From: Pontixanthobacter luteolus
GTDB lineage: Bacteria; Pseudomonadota; Alphaproteobacteria; Sphingomonadales; Sphingomonadaceae
Length of the DNA stretch: 64,000 nucleotides
Direction of reading: 5' to 3'
NCBI RefSeq assembly: GCF_009828095.1
Contig: NZ_WTYP01000001.1
Location: 1,178,001 to 1,242,000, forward strand
Made by a program: the position numbers and the translations under genes. The notes under the pieces were generated by a model that saw nothing but the letters and a program-made list of their open reading frames with translations, searched no databases and was not told where the DNA came from. This document shows, one piece after another, positions 61,212 to 64,000 of the stretch; the stretch's first letter is position 1; every line of letters begins with the position of its first letter.

Positions 61212-61886
61212 CTAGAAAATCGCTGGGCGATGCAATTTTACGGTCAAATGATGGGGAGACGCAAAGTCGATCTCGACATCGCTCATACTGTCGATCTTGA
61301 TCCGAACATGTTGGCTATAAGAATTGATATAAACCGGTGTTTTTTCGCTAAGCCTTGAGCGTAGGGCCTCAAGATCTGAACACGCGTCAAGGAACAGCTC
61401 CTCCTCAGCAACGCAACGGTAAGGAGTGGTTTCCTCACCGTTCAAGAAGGCGTGATAACGATCAAGCCCCCAAGCCACTCGCTCAGAATCAGCGCGCGCC
61501 TGATCCGATATTTGTATGTAGCCTTCGGTGGTGCATTCACCTGAGGGGTCCGTCAAGGCGATCTGGCTTTGGCTACGCACTCCCTTCTTCCTGTCGACCC
61601 ACCAAACCTTCGTCTCGTTTGTATTTCCAGTCGGTGTTAGCCTGACCAGCCATTGTGTGCGGCGGCATGAAGCTCCTTGGCGTACCGCCTGCTCGTTAAG
61701 GACGAGCGCGGTGAGAGGCCGGAAGATTTGGGAATGCCGAAGCTCCTGGCTAACAATTGGCTGGGAAGCCCGCTCTTCGAGTATTAATTCTCCGAGTTCT
61801 TCGGTCGGAACCGAAGAAGGCTCTGGAATTGCAATGAGAATGGCAGAGAGAATAGCGGAAGAAATAACAGCGTCCATGAAGGACAC
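61212..61886 (-). CDS. Secreted or membrane-anchored protein of unknown function
   Basis: A 224-residue protein with an N-terminal hydrophobic helix (about residues 4-19, AVISSAILSAILIAI) that may be a signal peptide or membrane anchor. The mature part contains four scattered cysteines (C79, C119, C158, C169 roughly) that could form disulfides. I recognise no family. It is clearly more AT-rich than its neighbours, and no close operon partner exists, which suggests acquisition by transfer. Its frame is the only open one of this length here. Confidence 0.65.
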   Translation of the reverse strand: MSFMDAVISSAILSAILIAIPEPSSVPTEELGELILEERASQPIVSQELRHSQIFRPLTALVLNEQAVRQGASCRRTQWLVRLTPTGNTNETKVWWVDRKKGVRSQSQIALTDPSGECTTEGYIQISDQARADSERVAWGLDRYHAFLNGEETTPYRCVAEEELFLDACSDLEALRSRLSEKTPVYINSYSQHVRIKIDSMSDVEIDFASPHHLTVKLHRPAIF

Positions 61887-61977
61887 TTTTGATCAGTAGC
61901 AATGTTCTGTCAACGACGTTGCCGACTTGTCAGTCATCGCCCGCTTCCCATCCAAAAACCCCCGCCCCCGGTCTCCG

Positions 61978-62772
61978 CTAGTCGCGGAAACTCGGGTCGA
62001 TCCGGTCCAGCTTGCGCAGCAATGCCGGCCATGCCAGCCCGTTGGCGACCATGCCGATACCGGCAGGCGACGTTTGCGTTTGCACTTTTTCCGGTGTGCC
62101 CTGCGGCGGATTGTTGAGGTTTTCACGGCCCGCAGACAGCATTTTCACCTGCGCATCGCAGGCGCGCTCGATGAAATAGAGCCGCAGGAAACACTCGCCC
62201 ACCGTCCGTCCGATCGCCAGCGTGCCGTGATTGCGCAGGATCATGGCGTGCTTGTCGCCCATATCCTCAACCAGGCGCTCGCGCTCCTCAAGGTCGGTCG
62301 CGATGCCTTCATACTCGTGATAGGCGATGTCGTGGCGCGCAATCATGCCGGTTTGCGTGTGCGGCATCAGCCCGTCGGCCATCGCGCTGACAGCCTGACC
62401 GGCCGGTGTGTGCAGATGCATGACCGAGTGCGCGTCTTCACAATTCATGTGCAGCGCGGAATGAATGGTGAAACCGGCCGGATTTACCGGGTGCGAGGTC
62501 GGGATAACCGGCTGGCCTTCAACGTCAATTTTCACCAGCGATGACGCAGTGATTTCCTCGAACATCATGTCGTAGGGATTGATCAGGAAATGATGCTCCG
62601 GCCCCGGTACGCGCGCGGACAGATGCGTGAAAATCAGATCGTCCCAACCGTAGAGCGCAACAAGACGGTAGGCAGCGGCAAGATCGACGCGAACGGCCCA
62701 TTCTTCTTCCGAAACCTGGCCGCGTACATCTGCGTCGGACCCGGTGCCATTGTCGTTCATTACGGTTGCCAT
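61978..62772 (-). CDS. Class II aldolase/adducin family protein
   Basis: A 264-residue protein with the zinc-binding blocks HSVMHLHTPAGQAVSAM and LRNHGTLAIGRTVGECF; HLSARVPGPEHHFLINPYDMMFEE at the N-terminus is the typical substrate site. Family members cleave fuculose or rhamnulose phosphate or act on unknown sugar phosphates; here no sugar operon is adjacent. The final 40 residues form a Gln/Thr/Pro-rich linker and tail as in proteobacterial members. Confidence 0.9.
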   Translation of the reverse strand: MATVMNDNGTGSDADVRGQVSEEEWAVRVDLAAAYRLVALYGWDDLIFTHLSARVPGPEHHFLINPYDMMFEEITASSLVKIDVEGQPVIPTSHPVNPAGFTIHSALHMNCEDAHSVMHLHTPAGQAVSAMADGLMPHTQTGMIARHDIAYHEYEGIATDLEERERLVEDMGDKHAMILRNHGTLAIGRTVGECFLRLYFIERACDAQVKMLSAGRENLNNPPQGTPEKVQTQTSPAGIGMVANGLAWPALLRKLDRIDPSFRD

Positions 62773-62821
62773 TGCGCTCTCTCCTTCAGTCTCTTTCCGC
62801 CACTGATAGCACGGAAATAGC

Positions 62822-63163
62822 TTATCCCATACCGGGAAGATTGAAGCCTGGGGGAAGGCCCATACCGCCCTGAATTCTCTTCATTTCCTCTTCCGAAACC
62901 CGGTCGGCCTTGCCGCGTGCATCGTTAAACGCCGCCGCGACCAGGTCTTCGACCATCTGCTTCTCTTCGGGCTTCATCAGGCTTTCATCGATGGTCACGC
63001 CCAGAATGCGGCCCTTGGCGCTGGCGCGGACTTTCACAAGACCGCCGCCTGCCTCGCCCTGAACCTCGATCGCATCGAGCTTGGCCTGCACATCGTTCAT
63101 TTGCGTCTGGATCGTTTCGGCGGCTTTTTGCGCGGCCTGAATCATTTCTTCCATCGATTTCAT
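62822..63163 (-). CDS. ybaB: Nucleoid-associated protein YbaB/EbfC
   Basis: A 113-residue YbaB/EbfC DNA-binding protein. It has the family pattern of an N-terminal helix (MKSMEEMIQAAQKAAETIQTQM), VKVRASAKGRILGVTIDESLMKPEEKQMVEDLVAAAFND and a C-terminal GMGLPPGFNLPGMG tail. It follows dnaX by 18 nt, the conserved dnaX-ybaB order; recR, which usually completes the set, is not next. Confidence 0.95.
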   Translation of the reverse strand: MKSMEEMIQAAQKAAETIQTQMNDVQAKLDAIEVQGEAGGGLVKVRASAKGRILGVTIDESLMKPEEKQMVEDLVAAAFNDARGKADRVSEEEMKRIQGGMGLPPGFNLPGMG

Positions 63164-63181
63164 CGGGTGTTCCTCAAACGG

Positions 63182-64000
63182 TTAGCGGCCCCAGGCCTTG
63201 CGGCTCTGCGGCGCGGAATTGTCTTCTTCGACCATCTCCGCATCGGGGAAGACAGCCATCGTGGCTTCTACAAGGGGATGTTTCTTCAATTGTTCAAGCG
63301 CAGATCGCTGAGCCGCTTCGTCCTGTTCGACGAGCGACATTTCACCGCCCTCATCGCATTCCTCGACGGTCCAGCGGTCGCCCGTTGCGCCCATCAATGC
63401 GTCGCGCAGTTGCGCGCTGATATCATCCTTGAACTGTTCGGGGCGCGAAAAGCGAAGTGTCTGACTTTCCAGCGAGACAACCCGGACCTGCAAACGCATG
63501 ATGCTCGACGCGAGATGATTGCCGTTCTGTTCAACCTGCTCAACCAGTTCTTTCCAGTTCGCACTGGCGGCAGGCGCGGCAGGTGCCCCGCCCTCGCCGC
63601 CTGCCGGCGCGGCTGCGATCCCGGTGGTCGCCAGATGCTCCAGCTTTTTCGCCAGCTTGCCCGGATCGGGCAGATCGGCGGCGTGCAACGCGCGCAGCAG
63701 CGCCATCTGCGCAGAAATCAGCGGATCGGGCGCCTGGCGCACTTCCTCGTGCCCTTTCAGCAGCAATTGCCACAGGCGGTGCAACTGGCCGGGAGACAAT
63801 TTGCCCGCCCAGTCCTTGAGTGCAGCGCGTTCTTCGCTGGTCGGCGCATCGGGTTCGCCGCCGCCAACCTGCGCCACCGTGATCCGGTGGACCAGATCCA
63901 TCAAACCGCGCAGCAGAGCCAGCGGTTCGACACCCAGCGCATACTGATCCGCCATCGCCGCAAGCAGCCCTTTGCCGTCGCCAGCCAGAAGCAGGCCCAG
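63182..64000 (-). CDS. dnaX: DNA polymerase III subunit gamma/tau, C-terminal part (5' end outside window)
   Basis: The frame is open to the right edge and covers about 272 residues: a domain III helical part (EPLALLRGLMDLVHRI), then an Ala/Pro/Gly-rich linker (AAPAGGEGGAPAAPAAS), and the C-terminal domain that binds the polymerase core in tau (WKELVEQVEQ...). The ATPase domains are not in the window. It is co-directional with ybaB, which it precedes. Confidence 0.93.
   Translation of the reverse strand: MGLLLAGDGKGLLAAMADQYALGVEPLALLRGLMDLVHRITVAQVGGGEPDAPTSEERAALKDWAGKLSPGQLHRLWQLLLKGHEEVRQAPDPLISAQMALLRALHAADLPDPGKLAKKLEHLATTGIAAAPAGGEGGAPAAPAASANWKELVEQVEQNGNHLASSIMRLQVRVVSLESQTLRFSRPEQFKDDISAQLRDALMGATGDRWTVEECDEGGEMSLVEQDEAAQRSALEQLKKHPLVEATMAVFPDAEMVEEDNSAPQSRKAWGR

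Noticed and set aside
58510-61215. Plus-strand frame of about 900 codons opposite lon
   Set aside because: It is the antisense shadow of lon, whose protein matches the Lon family along its whole length. GC-rich third positions keep the opposite frame open. It crosses the 41-bp repeat and the intergenic region with no domain.
63540-63560. GTTC-N6-GTTC resembling a LexA box within dnaX
   Set aside because: The spacer is six, not seven, and it lies inside a coding sequence without a promoter.
1-64000. CRISPR arrays, insertion sequences, integrases, rRNA operons, toxin-antitoxin or restriction genes
   Set aside because: None was seen on either strand; the EVE protein stands alone without restriction partners, and the only repeat is the 41-bp pair.

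Overview
The window reads as a chromosomal stretch of a GC-rich alphaproteobacterium, most likely Sphingomonadales and probably the Erythrobacteraceae/Sphingomonadaceae side. Three observations point there. The envelope operon rpsB-tsf-pyrH-frr-uppS-cdsA-dxr-rseP-bamA-skp-fabZ lacks the lpxD/lpxA/lpxB genes that usually follow, as expected for bacteria that use glycosphingolipids in place of LPS. A LexA box of the alphaproteobacterial direct-repeat type (GAAC-N7-GAAC) is present. The protein style (spermidine made through carboxyspermidine, many TonB-type and short membrane proteins) also fits. I saw no prophage, IS element, CRISPR array or rRNA operon; almost all the sequence is ordinary housekeeping DNA.

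Layout. 1-1.4 kb: end of a TbpB-like barrel protein and a TauD-type dioxygenase. 1.4-5.8 kb (minus): polyamine block, carboxynorspermidine synthase, a macrodomain protein, carboxynorspermidine decarboxylase and an ornithine-type decarboxylase. 6-11.8 kb: threonine dehydratase-like enzyme, two tandem MAPEG proteins, thioredoxin reductase, tyrosine phosphatase, single-domain response regulator, NAD(P)-binding protein and a short MBOAT-like gene beside tRNA-Met. 11.9-17 kb (minus): acpP-fabF-mltG-2H phosphoesterase, then aspS. 17-22.6 kb: rnd-oxyR, a PilZ protein, pgsA, an LplT-like transporter, a tiny membrane protein and an EVE protein. 22.8-28.5 kb (plus): GGDEF-EAL protein, then dapF-mtaB-ftsY-yciB-GNAT. 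28.5-36.6 kb (minus): kup, the cytochrome c maturation operon ccmCDEFGHI (ccmD is only 46 codons) and a leucine dehydrogenase-type enzyme, then tRNA-His. 36.9-37.9 kb: prolyl-4-hydroxylase-like gene overlapping a DksA-like gene. 38-49.7 kb (minus): rpmE and the envelope/translation operon, broken between tsf and pyrH by a decayed metallo-hydrolase. 50-53 kb: an SOS-type promoter driving a small membrane protein, then psd-pssA and a FabH-like synthase. 53-58.3 kb: TonB-dependent receptor, tRNA-Tyr, rlmB, a Met/Gly-rich lipoprotein and HU. 58.5-64 kb (minus): lon, an unknown secreted protein, a class II aldolase, ybaB and the 3' part of dnaX.

The genes supply translation (rpsB, tsf, frr, aspS, three tRNAs, rpmE, rlmB, mtaB), isoprenoid and phospholipid synthesis (dxr, uppS, cdsA, pgsA, pssA, psd), fatty acid synthesis (acpP, fabF, fabZ), outer-membrane assembly (bamA, skp, rseP), protein quality control (lon) and cytochrome c maturation.

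The most interesting items are: (i) a 91-residue single-pass membrane protein whose promoter contains a perfect alphaproteobacterial LexA box, a candidate DNA-damage-induced division or envelope regulator; (ii) a 41-bp sequence repeated without a mismatch 55 kb apart, in both places upstream of and in the same orientation to a gene (threonine dehydratase-like and lon); (iii) an ADP-ribose-type macrodomain gene translationally interlocked with the two spermidine enzymes. These are candidates from reading alone; no database search was possible.
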